Under the pieces are notes generated by a model. It saw only the letters and a list, made by a program, of their open reading frames with translations. It did not search any database and was not told the origin of the DNA. A DNA stretch of 64,000 nucleotides from Pseudomaricurvus sp. HS19 (lineage in GTDB: Bacteria; Pseudomonadota; Gammaproteobacteria; Pseudomonadales; Cellvibrionaceae): assembly GCF_009857815.1 (NCBI RefSeq), contig NZ_WVVW01000011.1, positions 186,001-250,000 on the forward strand. Reading direction: 5' to 3'. Made by a program: the position numbers and the translations under genes. Of this stretch, positions 18,873 through 27,418 are shown piece after piece; the stretch's first letter is position 1, and each line of letters starts with the position of its first letter.

Positions 18873-20603
18873 CTAGTCCTTAGTGACCCGGTTTGCCTCT
18901 TCCAGGCTGATTAATCCCATCGCGGTCTTGCGCAGGGCGGATACCCGCAGGTTGTTGAAACCGGCCTTGCGTGCGGCGTCGGCAATCTGAATGGAATTGC
19001 CGCCCTCCATTATAATTCGTGAAATCTCGTCGGTGATGCGAACCACTTCATAGACCCCGACGCGCCCCTTGTAACCGCTGGAGCATTGATTACACCCTAC
19101 CGGGTGGAATATCTGGAACTCGTCGCGGTGGATGCCGATATTGTCAAAGCCCTCTTCGCTCAATATCTCGTCAGGGATGTCGGTCGCGGGCTTTTTGCAG
19201 TTGTTACACAGGCGCCGGGCCAGTCGCTGGGCGATAATCAGGCTCACTGTGGTGGCGACGTTAAATGCGGGCACGCCCATGTTGAGCAGGCGGGTCAGGG
19301 TTTCAGGTGCGCTGTTGGTGTGGAGGGTCGAGAGCACCAGGTGACCGGTTTGTGCCGCCTTAATGGCAATCTCGGCGGTCTCCAGGTCCCGAATCTCACC
19401 CACCATGACGATATCCGGGTCCTGACGCAGGAAGGAGCGCAGCGCTTCGGCAAAGGTGAGGCCCACTTTGGTGTTCACGTTTACCTGGTTAATACCTTCC
19501 AGGTTGATCTCAACCGGGTCTTCAGCGGTGGAGATATTGCGCTCAATGGTGTTGAGGATGTTCAGGCCGGTATAGAGGGATACGGTCTTACCGGAGCCTG
19601 TAGGCCCTGTTACCAGAATCATGCCCTGTGGTTGATTCAGCGCATCCAGGTACATCTTTTTCTGGCCGTCTTCGTAGCCCAGTGCGTCAATGCCCAGCTT
19701 GGCACTGCTGGGGTCGAGAATCCGCAGCACAATCTTTTCGCCAAACAGCGTGGGGAGCGAGTTCACCCGGAAGTCGATGGCCCGGGTTTTGGTCAGTTTC
19801 AGCTTGATACGACCGTCCTGAGGAACCCGGCGCTCGGAGATATCCATTTGTGACATCACCTTGAGGCGGGCAGACAGCCGTGTGGCAAGGGCTGCCGGCG
19901 GTCTGGCCTTTTCCTCCAGCACGCCATCGGTGCGGAAGCGAATACGGTAGCTCTTTTCGTAAGGTTCAAAGTGGATATCCGACGCCCCGGTTTTGATGGC
20001 GTCCAGCAGGATTTTGTTGACGAACTTAACAATCGGGGCTTCATCTGCCTCGGAGGTGGTCCCGTCATCTTTATCGTCGGCGTTGGTGCCGGCTTCAATA
20101 TCCAGGCTTTCCAGTGTGTCGTCGTCCAGCCCGCCGAAAGCTTCTTCAATGCTCTCCTCATGGGAGGCCAGGTACTGCTCAAGCTTGATCTGCAGCTTGT
20201 CCAGCTCCACCAGTACCGCGTCGGTATTCAGGCCGGTATTGAACTTGATCTCATCCAGTGCGTGCAGGTTGGTAGGGTCAGCAAGCCCCAGGAACAGGCG
20301 GTTGCCGCGTTTGTAGAGCGGCAGAGTGTTGTGTTTTTGCAGTAGTTTGAGGTCGACAATACTTTTGGGGAGGCTGTGCGGATTGATCGTATCAAGATCA
20401 AATAATGGAGTGCCGAACTCCTGGGACGCAAATGCGGCAATAGCGGTGGCGGAAACGCCGTGACCTTTGATCAGCTCTGAGACCAGGGTGCTTCTGTTGG
20501 ATTTAGCCGATTGCTGGGCGCTCAGAGCCGTCTCTTCGTCGACGATGCCTTCTGCTACCAGTCTCCTGGCCAGGCCGCTCAGGGTTATTGCGGGTGCATT
20601 CAT
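18873..20603 (-). CDS. pilB: Type IV pilus extension ATPase PilB
   Basis: This hexameric cytoplasmic ATPase powers pilus extension. An N-terminal GspE-N (MshEN-like) domain is followed by the catalytic core with Walker A GPTGSGKTVSLYTGL, the Asp box containing TAEDPVEINLEG, Walker B MVGEIRDLETAEIA and the His box TGHLVLSTLHTNS. The tetracysteine zinc motif is CNNCKKP plus CNQCSSGYKG. Length is 576 residues, as usual. It is the first gene of the minus-strand pilBCD run and divergent from pilA. Confidence 0.98.
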   Translation of the reverse strand: MNAPAITLSGLARRLVAEGIVDEETALSAQQSAKSNRSTLVSELIKGHGVSATAIAAFASQEFGTPLFDLDTINPHSLPKSIVDLKLLQKHNTLPLYKRGNRLFLGLADPTNLHALDEIKFNTGLNTDAVLVELDKLQIKLEQYLASHEESIEEAFGGLDDDTLESLDIEAGTNADDKDDGTTSEADEAPIVKFVNKILLDAIKTGASDIHFEPYEKSYRIRFRTDGVLEEKARPPAALATRLSARLKVMSQMDISERRVPQDGRIKLKLTKTRAIDFRVNSLPTLFGEKIVLRILDPSSAKLGIDALGYEDGQKKMYLDALNQPQGMILVTGPTGSGKTVSLYTGLNILNTIERNISTAEDPVEINLEGINQVNVNTKVGLTFAEALRSFLRQDPDIVMVGEIRDLETAEIAIKAAQTGHLVLSTLHTNSAPETLTRLLNMGVPAFNVATTVSLIIAQRLARRLCNNCKKPATDIPDEILSEEGFDNIGIHRDEFQIFHPVGCNQCSSGYKGRVGVYEVVRITDEISRIIMEGGNSIQIADAARKAGFNNLRVSALRKTAMGLISLEEANRVTKD

Positions 20604-20987
20604 AAGGTGTCCGGATCTGTCCCCAATTCGACGGTACTGAAGCCGCCTCGGTAATTCATGGCCTTCCAGGCTTTTAATGCCAAAGGCAAAGAGTATTCCA
20701 TAAGTGGTTGTTATAGATATGAATGCTCAAAATCTACCATTAATCCTTCCGGGGTGTCATCCCCCGCTTCAGGACTGGGCCGCTATTTGTTGCAAGGGGT
20801 GACGAAAAGTGTCACTGCCTGACAGGAATGGTCGTGGTGCGGGTGGCTTTTCGGTCTCGTGATTTGCTGTAAGTGAGGAATAATCAACGCTCCCGGTGTT
20901 TGGCACACCATTTGCTAAAAGGAACCACAGCTGCAGGATTGCTGCTAAAGACCAAGGCCAAGGCCATACTAATTAGGAGTCAACACA
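20604..20987. other. pilB-pilA divergent intergenic region
   Basis: These 384 bases carry the control DNA for two divergent pilus transcription units. The pilA side contains the sigma-54 promoter listed separately. A PilR-type enhancer would be expected upstream of it, but no site could be identified with confidence. On the pilB side no clear -35/-10 pair is seen. No coding sequence is supported. Confidence 0.5.
20901..20916 (+). promoter_or_regulatory. Sigma-54 promoter of pilA
   Basis: TGGCACACCATTTGCT matches the -24/-12 consensus TGGCAC-N5-TTGCW, with GG and GC exactly ten bases apart. Transcription would start near 20927, leaving a leader of about 60 bases before pilA. Sigma-54 control with the PilS/PilR two-component system is established for pilA in Pseudomonas. 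Neither regulator gene is in this window. Confidence 0.85.
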
Positions 20988-21428
20988 ATGAAAAAACAAC
21001 AAGGTTTTACCCTGATCGAACTGATGATCGTGGTAGCGATCATCGGTATTCTGGCAGCTGTCGCCCTGCCAGCCTACCAGGACTACACTGCGCGTGCGCA
21101 GGTGTCAGAAGCTGTAACCCTGTCTTCCGGTATGAAGGCTACTATCTCTGAAATCTGGGCTGACCGTGGTGATCTGACTGGTGTTAGCAGTGGTAGTCCT
21201 TTTGGCCTGCCTGCTGCCACCGAAACCAGCGGTAAGTACGTTGCTCAAGTTGATGTGCAGGATGGTCTGGTTGAGGCCCAAATGAAGACTTCTGGTGTGG
21301 CTAACACCATTGCTGGTAAAACCCTGTTGCTCAGCCCTGTAACTGGCAATGGCCCAATCTTGTGGGTATGTAAGGTTGGCGGCGCTGATCCTCTGGGTAC
21401 ACGTTACGTACCTAGCTCTTGTCGCTAA
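20988..21428 (+). CDS. pilA: Type IV major pilin PilA
   Basis: A six-residue leader, MKKQQG, precedes the mature N-terminus [20 protein letters not shown], with Glu at position 5, so PilD will cleave and methylate it. Two cysteines (WVCK and SSCR) enclose a 16-residue C-terminal disulfide loop, and the protein ends one residue after the second cysteine. Length is 146 residues. AGGAGT stands eight bases before the ATG. It is controlled by a sigma-54 promoter and followed by a strong terminator. The next genes look like a glycosylation pair, so the pilin may be O-glycosylated. Confidence 0.97.
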   Translation: MKKQQGFTLIELMIVVAIIGILAAVALPAYQDYTARAQVSEAVTLSSGMKATISEIWADRGDLTGVSSGSPFGLPAATETSGKYVAQVDVQDGLVEAQMKTSGVANTIAGKTLLLSPVTGNGPILWVCKVGGADPLGTRYVPSSCR

Positions 21429-21452
21429 GCCTGAGTCGACAAAAGTGAAAAA

Positions 21453-21477
21453 AGCCGCCTTCGGGCGGCTTTTTTTT
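21453..21477 (+). terminator. Intrinsic terminator of pilA
   Basis: AGCCGCC and GGCGGCT pair around a stable TTCG tetraloop, followed by eight T residues. It lies 25 bases after the pilA stop and should insulate the abundant pilin transcript from the following glycosyltransferase gene, allowing only low read-through. Confidence 0.92.
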
Positions 21478-21526
21478 CGCGTGTTGAAGGCATAATAACG
21501 GTTTTGTCGCGATCAAGGGGTTTGGG

Positions 21527-23455
21527 GTGGCTAAGTTAAGACAGCCTTGGGTGCATGTGCTTCTTGGGGCTGTGGCTTGCCTGCTGGCATACTTGCCGGG
21601 CTTGAGTGGTGGATTCCTACTGGATGACTACGCCACGCTGCCATTCCTGGGGCAGTGGGGAGGGGTTGAGTCCTTCGCCGAGTTTTGGGAGTACGCCACC
21701 AGCGGTTTTACCGGCCCTACCGGTCGGCCGATAGCGTTGCTGACCTTTTTGCTGCACGGCGCTGATTGGCCGGCAGATCCAGCGCCGTTTCTTGTTTTTA
21801 ATCTGGCCTTGCATCTTCTGAACGGTGCCTTGTTATTTCTATTTTTGCGCGGGCTGCTGGCGGCCTTGCAGTCAGCCCATGGTGAGTGGGTTGCGGCCAT
21901 TGCGGCCGTGTTGTGGATTCTTCATCCGTATCAGGTCTCAACGGTGCTGTATGTTGTACAGCGCATGGTGTTGCTGTCGGTTTTATTTAATCTGGCTGCA
22001 CTAATTACGTACTTATCAGCCCGTGTGCGCTTGGTGCGAGATGATCTGCAGGGAGCGGTGCTGCGATTTGCAGTGGCTGCGATATTGGCGGTTTTGGCGG
22101 TATTCAGCAAAGAGAGTGCAATCTGGATTCCCCTGCAGTTTCTGATTATTGAATTAACCATTATGTCTGCAGGACGTGCACCTCTGTGGGCTGCGGCTCC
22201 AGGACTTCGCGTTCTGGGGCTGCCTCTGGGGCGGTGGGTTACTCTGTTCGGGCTAGCTGTGCCTCTGGCTGTTTTTCTGGCCTACCTGGCGTGGCCATTG
22301 CTGAAAAGCCTCATTTATTATCAGGAGCATCAGCGGTGGTTGCCAACCAGCAGGGAATTTAATCTGATCGAGCGCCTGCTGACCCAGCAGCGTATCGTGG
22401 GCGATTATTTGTTGGGTTGGATAGTCCCTCGAGTTCAGACTGCCGGTGTCTTTTGGGATGGGTACGCTAAGTCAACCAGCCTGATAAGCCCCTTATCCAC
22501 ATTTGCTTGGTTGTTGGTACATGTTGCGGCTTTCGTAGGAGCCTGGATCGTGCGCCGCAGGTTTCCTTTGTTGTTATTCGCAGTGTTATGGTTTTATGGC
22601 GGGCTGTTGCTTGAGTCCACTACAGTAATGCTCGAACTGAAATTTGAGCATCGGGCGTACTGGCCAGGCATTGCGCTTACCCTGTTGATGTCAGCTGCCA
22701 TGGTCCATCTGAGAGTGTCATCTCAGCTTAGGGTGGTGATAGCTTCTGCTGTTGTTGTTGTCCTGGCCGCTACGCTGACTGCCAGGGCATCCCTGTGGGG
22801 GAATCAGGATCAGGCCTTTCCGGTGTGGATGAAAGAAAATCCGCGCTCTGTGCGGGCCCTGGAAAGTGCCATGTTGGTCGTGCAAGGAACCCCGGAGGCT
22901 GACAAGTTCATGCCTATACTGATGCAGCGAGCAGTAAGCCATCCGAAGGCCACGGCTGGAACCCATTTGCAGAACCTGATGTACATGTGTGTCGCAAGTC
23001 CCGAGGCCATATTGCCTGTTGATGATGTTGCATTGAAGTTATCTCATGGGGCCCGGGATTGGCGAGTTGGAAACATGCTTGAGCTTCTGCTTGATCAGAT
23101 GCTGGCAGGCCACTGTGAGATGACACTGGCGTCTTACCAAAAGCTGACCAGCGCTGTTCGCAGCAATCGCAGATATCGTAAGACACGACTGTATATGGCA
23201 GCAGGTAGTCTGTCTGCCAGCGCCGAATTTGTCTTCGGGGACAAGAGACGTGGCGGGCGTTACTTCCTCCGTCAGTATTACGCCAAAGTGCCTTTAAGCC
23301 TGATAATGAAGCAATCGTTGTTATTGGCACGCTATGGTGGGCTGCCTGTGGCGGTACAAAACCTGGAAAATGGCATAAGTGAGCGGTATGAGGCCAGCGA
23401 CTATTTGGTTATGCAGGCGATGGATATGCTCAATCAGATGAAAGAAGACCTATAA
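21527..23455 (+). CDS. GT-C-type membrane glycosyltransferase, candidate pilin O-glycosyltransferase
   Basis: The first about 430 of 642 residues are polytopic and look like a PMT/TMTC-type GT-C enzyme. A first-loop acidic motif LLDDYATL lies near residue 32, followed by GRPIALLTF, HLLNGALLFLFL, HPYQVSTVLYVVQRM and a luminal-type FSKESAIW. The last about 200 residues are soluble and helical. GT-C enzymes take sugar from polyprenyl phosphate on the periplasmic side. Similar proteins often lie beside pilA in gammaproteobacteria, but its target is inferred from position only. The start is GTG, with AAGGGG six bases upstream. Confidence 0.75.
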   Translation: MAKLRQPWVHVLLGAVACLLAYLPGLSGGFLLDDYATLPFLGQWGGVESFAEFWEYATSGFTGPTGRPIALLTFLLHGADWPADPAPFLVFNLALHLLNGALLFLFLRGLLAALQSAHGEWVAAIAAVLWILHPYQVSTVLYVVQRMVLLSVLFNLAALITYLSARVRLVRDDLQGAVLRFAVAAILAVLAVFSKESAIWIPLQFLIIELTIMSAGRAPLWAAAPGLRVLGLPLGRWVTLFGLAVPLAVFLAYLAWPLLKSLIYYQEHQRWLPTSREFNLIERLLTQQRIVGDYLLGWIVPRVQTAGVFWDGYAKSTSLISPLSTFAWLLVHVAAFVGAWIVRRRFPLLLFAVLWFYGGLLLESTTVMLELKFEHRAYWPGIALTLLMSAAMVHLRVSSQLRVVIASAVVVVLAATLTARASLWGNQDQAFPVWMKENPRSVRALESAMLVVQGTPEADKFMPILMQRAVSHPKATAGTHLQNLMYMCVASPEAILPVDDVALKLSHGARDWRVGNMLELLLDQMLAGHCEMTLASYQKLTSAVRSNRRYRKTRLYMAAGSLSASAEFVFGDKRRGGRYFLRQYYAKVPLSLIMKQSLLLARYGGLPVAVQNLENGISERYEASDYLVMQAMDMLNQMKEDL

Positions 23456-23469
23456 ACGAGAAAGAATAA

Positions 23470-24324
23470 ATGAAGAATGTATCCGTGGTTATACCTGCGA
23501 AAAACGAAGCGGCAGGCCTGTCAAAAATACTACCCGAACTGATGGCGTTGTCCTGCATTGGCGAAGTGTTGGTGGTTGACGATGGGTCAGAGGATGCTAC
23601 AGCTGAGGTTGCCCTTAGCTATGGGGCAAAAGTGATTAGCAGCCCTTACTCCAAGGGTAACGGGGCGTCAATTAAGGCCGGCGCGAGGGCTGCGGTTGGT
23701 GAAGTTATCATATTTATGGACGCCGACGGACAGCATGATCCGAAAGATATAGGTGCGCTATTGGCGGAGTATGAGTCGGGTTACGACATGTTGGTTGGTG
23801 CGAGGTCCGGGAGTTCTCAGGCAAGTATGGGGCGTTGGGCGGCAAACTCTTTATACAACAGGCTGGCGTCATGGATGGTGGGTAGGAAGGTAGAGGATCT
23901 TACGTCCGGATTCAGGGTGGTAAATGCGAACAAGTTTAGAGAATTTTTGCATCTTTTACCTAATGGATTCTCCTATCCAACCACTATCACTATGGCGTTC
24001 TTTCGGGCAGGTTATAACGTTGGATATAAAGCTATTAATGTAGAAAAAAGGTTAGGGAAAAGCCATATCTCCCTTAGTCGGGATGGAATTCGTTTTCTGC
24101 TGATTATTTTTAAGATTGGAACTTTGTATTCCCCCTTGAAAATATTCTTTCCAACCAGCGTTTTGGTTGGCTTGGTGGGGTTAAGTTATTACCTCTTTAC
24201 CTATATAACCCAGGGCCGGTTTACCAATATGAGTGCATTGATGTTCACCACGTCGCTCATAGTGTTCATGATGGGGTTGATATCCGAGCAAATTACGTCG
24301 TTGATATATAAGCATGAAACCTAG
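23470..24324 (+). CDS. GT2 polyprenyl-phosphate glycosyltransferase (DPM1/GtrB-like)
   Basis: The N-terminal GT-A domain has the family 2 motifs VVIPAKNEAAGL, VVDDGSEDATAE and MDADGQHDP, then TSGFRVV and a Q-x-x-R-W-like region. Two C-terminal membrane helices (about residues 225-280) follow, as in GtrB/ArnC enzymes that load a sugar onto undecaprenyl phosphate at the cytoplasmic face. It starts 14 bases after the GT-C gene. The pairing suggests that this enzyme makes the lipid-linked sugar that the GT-C enzyme uses. The sugar is unknown. Confidence 0.85.
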   Translation: MKNVSVVIPAKNEAAGLSKILPELMALSCIGEVLVVDDGSEDATAEVALSYGAKVISSPYSKGNGASIKAGARAAVGEVIIFMDADGQHDPKDIGALLAEYESGYDMLVGARSGSSQASMGRWAANSLYNRLASWMVGRKVEDLTSGFRVVNANKFREFLHLLPNGFSYPTTITMAFFRAGYNVGYKAINVEKRLGKSHISLSRDGIRFLLIIFKIGTLYSPLKIFFPTSVLVGLVGLSYYLFTYITQGRFTNMSALMFTTSLIVFMMGLISEQITSLIYKHET

Positions 24325-24536
24325 TCTTGATTAAAGCTTGGCGAGTTCAAGGCTGAAAGGGTAGGGGTTGTAGGGTGGTTAAAGATTGTTCTGGGTGGGA
24401 TTAATCGTCAGGTGTCCAGATTTTTGGAATTAAAGCTCCGCAGCTTCCGTAATAGGTACCTGGATTTGGCTGGCTGCTGAAAATTGCTGCCGGTGTAAAT
24501 CTAATACTTTTATTTATATAAACCAGGTTGTCTCCA

Positions 24537-26288
24537 ATGCTACAGCTTATTCTACAGTCTATAAAACTTGTGCCTGGGCAGTTCAGGGGCAGGTTGATTT
24601 TTCTGCAGTTTATACTGTTGCTGTCCGCTTGCCTGGAGCTGTTGGGTGTCGTTTCCGTGGGGCCATTTATTGCTTTGGCAATGAATCCATCGCATGTGCA
24701 TGAGAATCAGCACTTACTAGTAGCTTATCAATGGATGGGAGCCGAATCGGAGGCTCAGTTTCTCGCTTGGGTGGGCTTACTATTTGGCATTTTGTTTATT
24801 GGTAGCAATGCAGTGTTGTTGGCGACACAGGTGTACTTGGTAGGGACCTCAAATAAGCTTCAGGCAGAATTGGTGAGCCGCATTTACCGGTATTTTTTGC
24901 GCCAGAACTATCTTTATCATGTCAGGCACAGGCCGGGAACGTTGATAAGTAAGATAAACAGCGACACAAGCCGCCTGTGTAATGGGCTTATCTTGGCGAT
25001 ACTGCAAATTAATGCGCGACTGTTTTCTATCATTATTCTAATTGCACTGTTATTCGTCGTGAATTGGGTGGCCGCCTTATCTATCGGAGGCGCCGTAGTT
25101 GGTGCTTACGGTCTTGTGTATTTCATGTCCAATCATCGGCTTAAAACAAATGGATTGGAGCGGACAGTTAATGACCGAGCGCGAAGCCGGTTATTGCAAG
25201 AAACCTTTGAAGGCATAAAGACTCTGCAAAGCTATGAGTTGGAGTCGGGGTTTTCGGAAAGGTTGAATGAGACCTCGAAAGAAAGGGTTCGAATCAATAT
25301 ATCAGACAAGCTGTTAAAGGACCTTCCCTACTTTGCGATTGAGTCAGTTGCATTCTCTATGATCGTGGTGATGACGCTTTTCGTTTTCACTGAGTCTGGT
25401 CGCTCGGAAGCCGCAATAGCACAGTTGGCAATCATTTGCCTTGCGGGATACAGGTTAATTCCAAAATTCCAACAAGTTTATCGGTCGATTGCATCTATTA
25501 AGACGAATCAACATGCGTTGAAACAGCTCTATAAAGATCTGTCCAAAGAAGACCCTGAACCGGCGCAATTGACCGCTAAGGGGAGCTTGGGACCGGATGT
25601 GGAAGGTGAGTTTAAACTGGCGGAGCTTGGTTTTACTTATGAGGGTTCTCAAGTTGTATTTCAGGGTGTCAATTTCCATATAAGTCCAGGAGAGTTTGTC
25701 GGTATAACGGGGGCCTCTGGGGCAGGAAAAAGTACTCTTATGGCTCTGATGTCCGGTCTTCTGGAGCCAGAATCCGGTCAGTTAAGTTATGGTGGAGTGA
25801 CCATAGGGCGGGATAATAAACGAGTATGGAAGAAGATGGTCGGCTATGTGGATGCTGACGTTTATCTATTTGAAGGGACGCTAAAAAGCAATATTTTGCT
25901 AGGCCGGGACATGGATGGTGAGTTACTGGAAGAGCTTCTTCAAGCGACATGTTTGGATCAGGTGGTGTCGGGGGTTGCTGGTGGTCTGGAAGGGGACTTG
26001 GGCTCCAAGGGGGGGCGGCTAAGTTCTGGGCAACGGCAGCGCGTTGGTTTTGCTAGAGCATTGTACGGTAATCCCCGAGTCTTACTTCTTGATGAGGCGA
26101 CTAATGCCTTGGACTTTCAAACTCAGCAGGAAATTCTATCCAATATCCGTAAAAAATGGCCGCACTTAAGTGTTGTTGTGATAAGCCATAGAGTAGATAT
26201 GTTGGATAACCTGGATCGTTTCTATTGCTTGAAAGATGGTTGCCTGATTGAGGCTGGTGGAGATGGTAGAGTCGAGGGGGAGGCATGA
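24537..26288 (+). CDS. ABC exporter with fused membrane and ATPase domains (MsbA/PglK type)
   Basis: This 583-residue half-transporter has about six membrane helices (residues 20-310) and a nucleotide-binding domain with Walker A GASGAGKSTL, signature LSSGQRQRVGFARAL and Walker B VLLLDEATNALD. The N-terminus resembles flippases such as PglK that move lipid-linked oligosaccharides, which fits the neighbouring glycan genes; the substrate is inference. The ATG at 24537 is preceded by CAGG nine bases upstream, and an in-frame TTG nine bases earlier is less likely. The 3' end overlaps the next gene by four bases (ATGA). Confidence 0.87.
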   Translation: MLQLILQSIKLVPGQFRGRLIFLQFILLLSACLELLGVVSVGPFIALAMNPSHVHENQHLLVAYQWMGAESEAQFLAWVGLLFGILFIGSNAVLLATQVYLVGTSNKLQAELVSRIYRYFLRQNYLYHVRHRPGTLISKINSDTSRLCNGLILAILQINARLFSIIILIALLFVVNWVAALSIGGAVVGAYGLVYFMSNHRLKTNGLERTVNDRARSRLLQETFEGIKTLQSYELESGFSERLNETSKERVRINISDKLLKDLPYFAIESVAFSMIVVMTLFVFTESGRSEAAIAQLAIICLAGYRLIPKFQQVYRSIASIKTNQHALKQLYKDLSKEDPEPAQLTAKGSLGPDVEGEFKLAELGFTYEGSQVVFQGVNFHISPGEFVGITGASGAGKSTLMALMSGLLEPESGQLSYGGVTIGRDNKRVWKKMVGYVDADVYLFEGTLKSNILLGRDMDGELLEELLQATCLDQVVSGVAGGLEGDLGSKGGRLSSGQRQRVGFARALYGNPRVLLLDEATNALDFQTQQEILSNIRKKWPHLSVVVISHRVDMLDNLDRFYCLKDGCLIEAGGDGRVEGEA

Positions 26289-27418
26289 CAGTAGATTTTG
26301 TCAGAAAGCTTTTGAAATCAAAGCACCTGAAAAGAGGGCTCTATTACATTTTTCGAGTTTTTCCGATCAAGGAAAACGTAGTTTTTTTTGAAAGCCATAA
26401 GGGGCTTTCCTATTCCTGTAATCCTAAATATTTGCATAAGTATCTTTCTTCGAATTGCGGAAACCTGAAATTTGTTTGGTCACTAGTGGATGTTAATGTT
26501 CCTATTGAAGCTGATGTTGTAAAAGTTCGTCGATTTTCGATTAGGTACTATTGGTATATGGCGCGTGCCAAATACTGGGTGAATAACGCAGAGTTTGCCC
26601 AGGGGTTACCAAAGCGAGCAGGTCAGAAATATTTAAATACTCAGCATGGCACGCCTTTTAAAAAAATGGGTAAGCATAAGTTGGTTGATTTTCCGGAGCG
26701 TGTTCCAAAAACCGGGCGGTGGGACGCGTTAGTCTCTGCTTCTCCTTATGTGTCAAAAATATTTTCCGAAGCGTATATGTATGGCGGTTTGGTTCTGGAG
26801 TCGGGAACCCCGCGAAATGATGTGCTGTTGAATCCAGAGACGGATGCGGTTGGTATCAAGAAAAAGCTGGGCCTGCCAGTGGATAAGCATCTGGTTTTGT
26901 ATGCCCCTACATGGAGAGAGGGTAGCGGCATTGATATCGATATGAAAGCTTTGCTGGATAAGCTGGGCGATGATTATGCAATTTTACTTAGGTTGCATCA
27001 CTTGGTGGACAAAAGCATTGCTGGAATCGAAAAAATACAAGGCTTGCATGATGTGTCTTCGGGGCTAATTGATATTCAGGAGCTTCTGTTGGTAGCAGAT
27101 GTTTTGTTGTCGGATTATTCAAGTGTCATTTTTGACTACTCTTTGCTGCGTAAGCCAATGGTGTACTTCATGTATGATTTGGATGAATACAGAGACCTGG
27201 AGCGGGGTCTTTATTTTGATCCATTGGCAGTCTTGCCGGGAAAGGTGGTGCTCCGTGAGAGTGAGTTGTCGGGTGCATTACTTAACGCGCAGACGGACTT
27301 CAATAAGAACAAGAATAAATATGAAGACTTCGTGGAAGTGTACTCCAAGTTTGAGCATGGTAATGCTTGTGAGCAAATAGCAGACAATTTTTTTGGTATT
27401 CCTCAGGTAGTCAGATGA
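26285..27418 (+). CDS. CDP-glycerol glycerophosphotransferase family protein (TagB/TagF-like)
   Basis: This 377-residue protein contains the Glyphos_transf core seen in teichoic acid enzymes: KYLNTQHGTPFKKMG, the block LYAPTWREG, LRLHHL, and LLSDYSSVIFDYSLLRKP followed by MYDLDEYRDLERG. The His and Asp residues of the HGTP and SDYSS motifs, which are catalytic in TagF, are present. The family transfers glycerol phosphate (or ribitol phosphate) from the CDP-linked donor to a membrane-bound acceptor. Together with the TagD-like gene downstream this argues for glycerol-phosphate decoration. It overlaps both neighbours by four bases. Confidence 0.9.
   Translation: MTVDFVRKLLKSKHLKRGLYYIFRVFPIKENVVFFESHKGLSYSCNPKYLHKYLSSNCGNLKFVWSLVDVNVPIEADVVKVRRFSIRYYWYMARAKYWVNNAEFAQGLPKRAGQKYLNTQHGTPFKKMGKHKLVDFPERVPKTGRWDALVSASPYVSKIFSEAYMYGGLVLESGTPRNDVLLNPETDAVGIKKKLGLPVDKHLVLYAPTWREGSGIDIDMKALLDKLGDDYAILLRLHHLVDKSIAGIEKIQGLHDVSSGLIDIQELLLVADVLLSDYSSVIFDYSLLRKPMVYFMYDLDEYRDLERGLYFDPLAVLPGKVVLRESELSGALLNAQTDFNKNKNKYEDFVEVYSKFEHGNACEQIADNFFGIPQVVR

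Noticed and set aside
24325..24536. tRNA or attachment site in the gap between the GT2 and ABC genes
   Set aside because: A tRNA-Thr lies beside pilA in P. aeruginosa, so one was sought here, but no T-loop (GGTTCRA) or acceptor stem pairing could be found. No gene is supported in these 212 bases.
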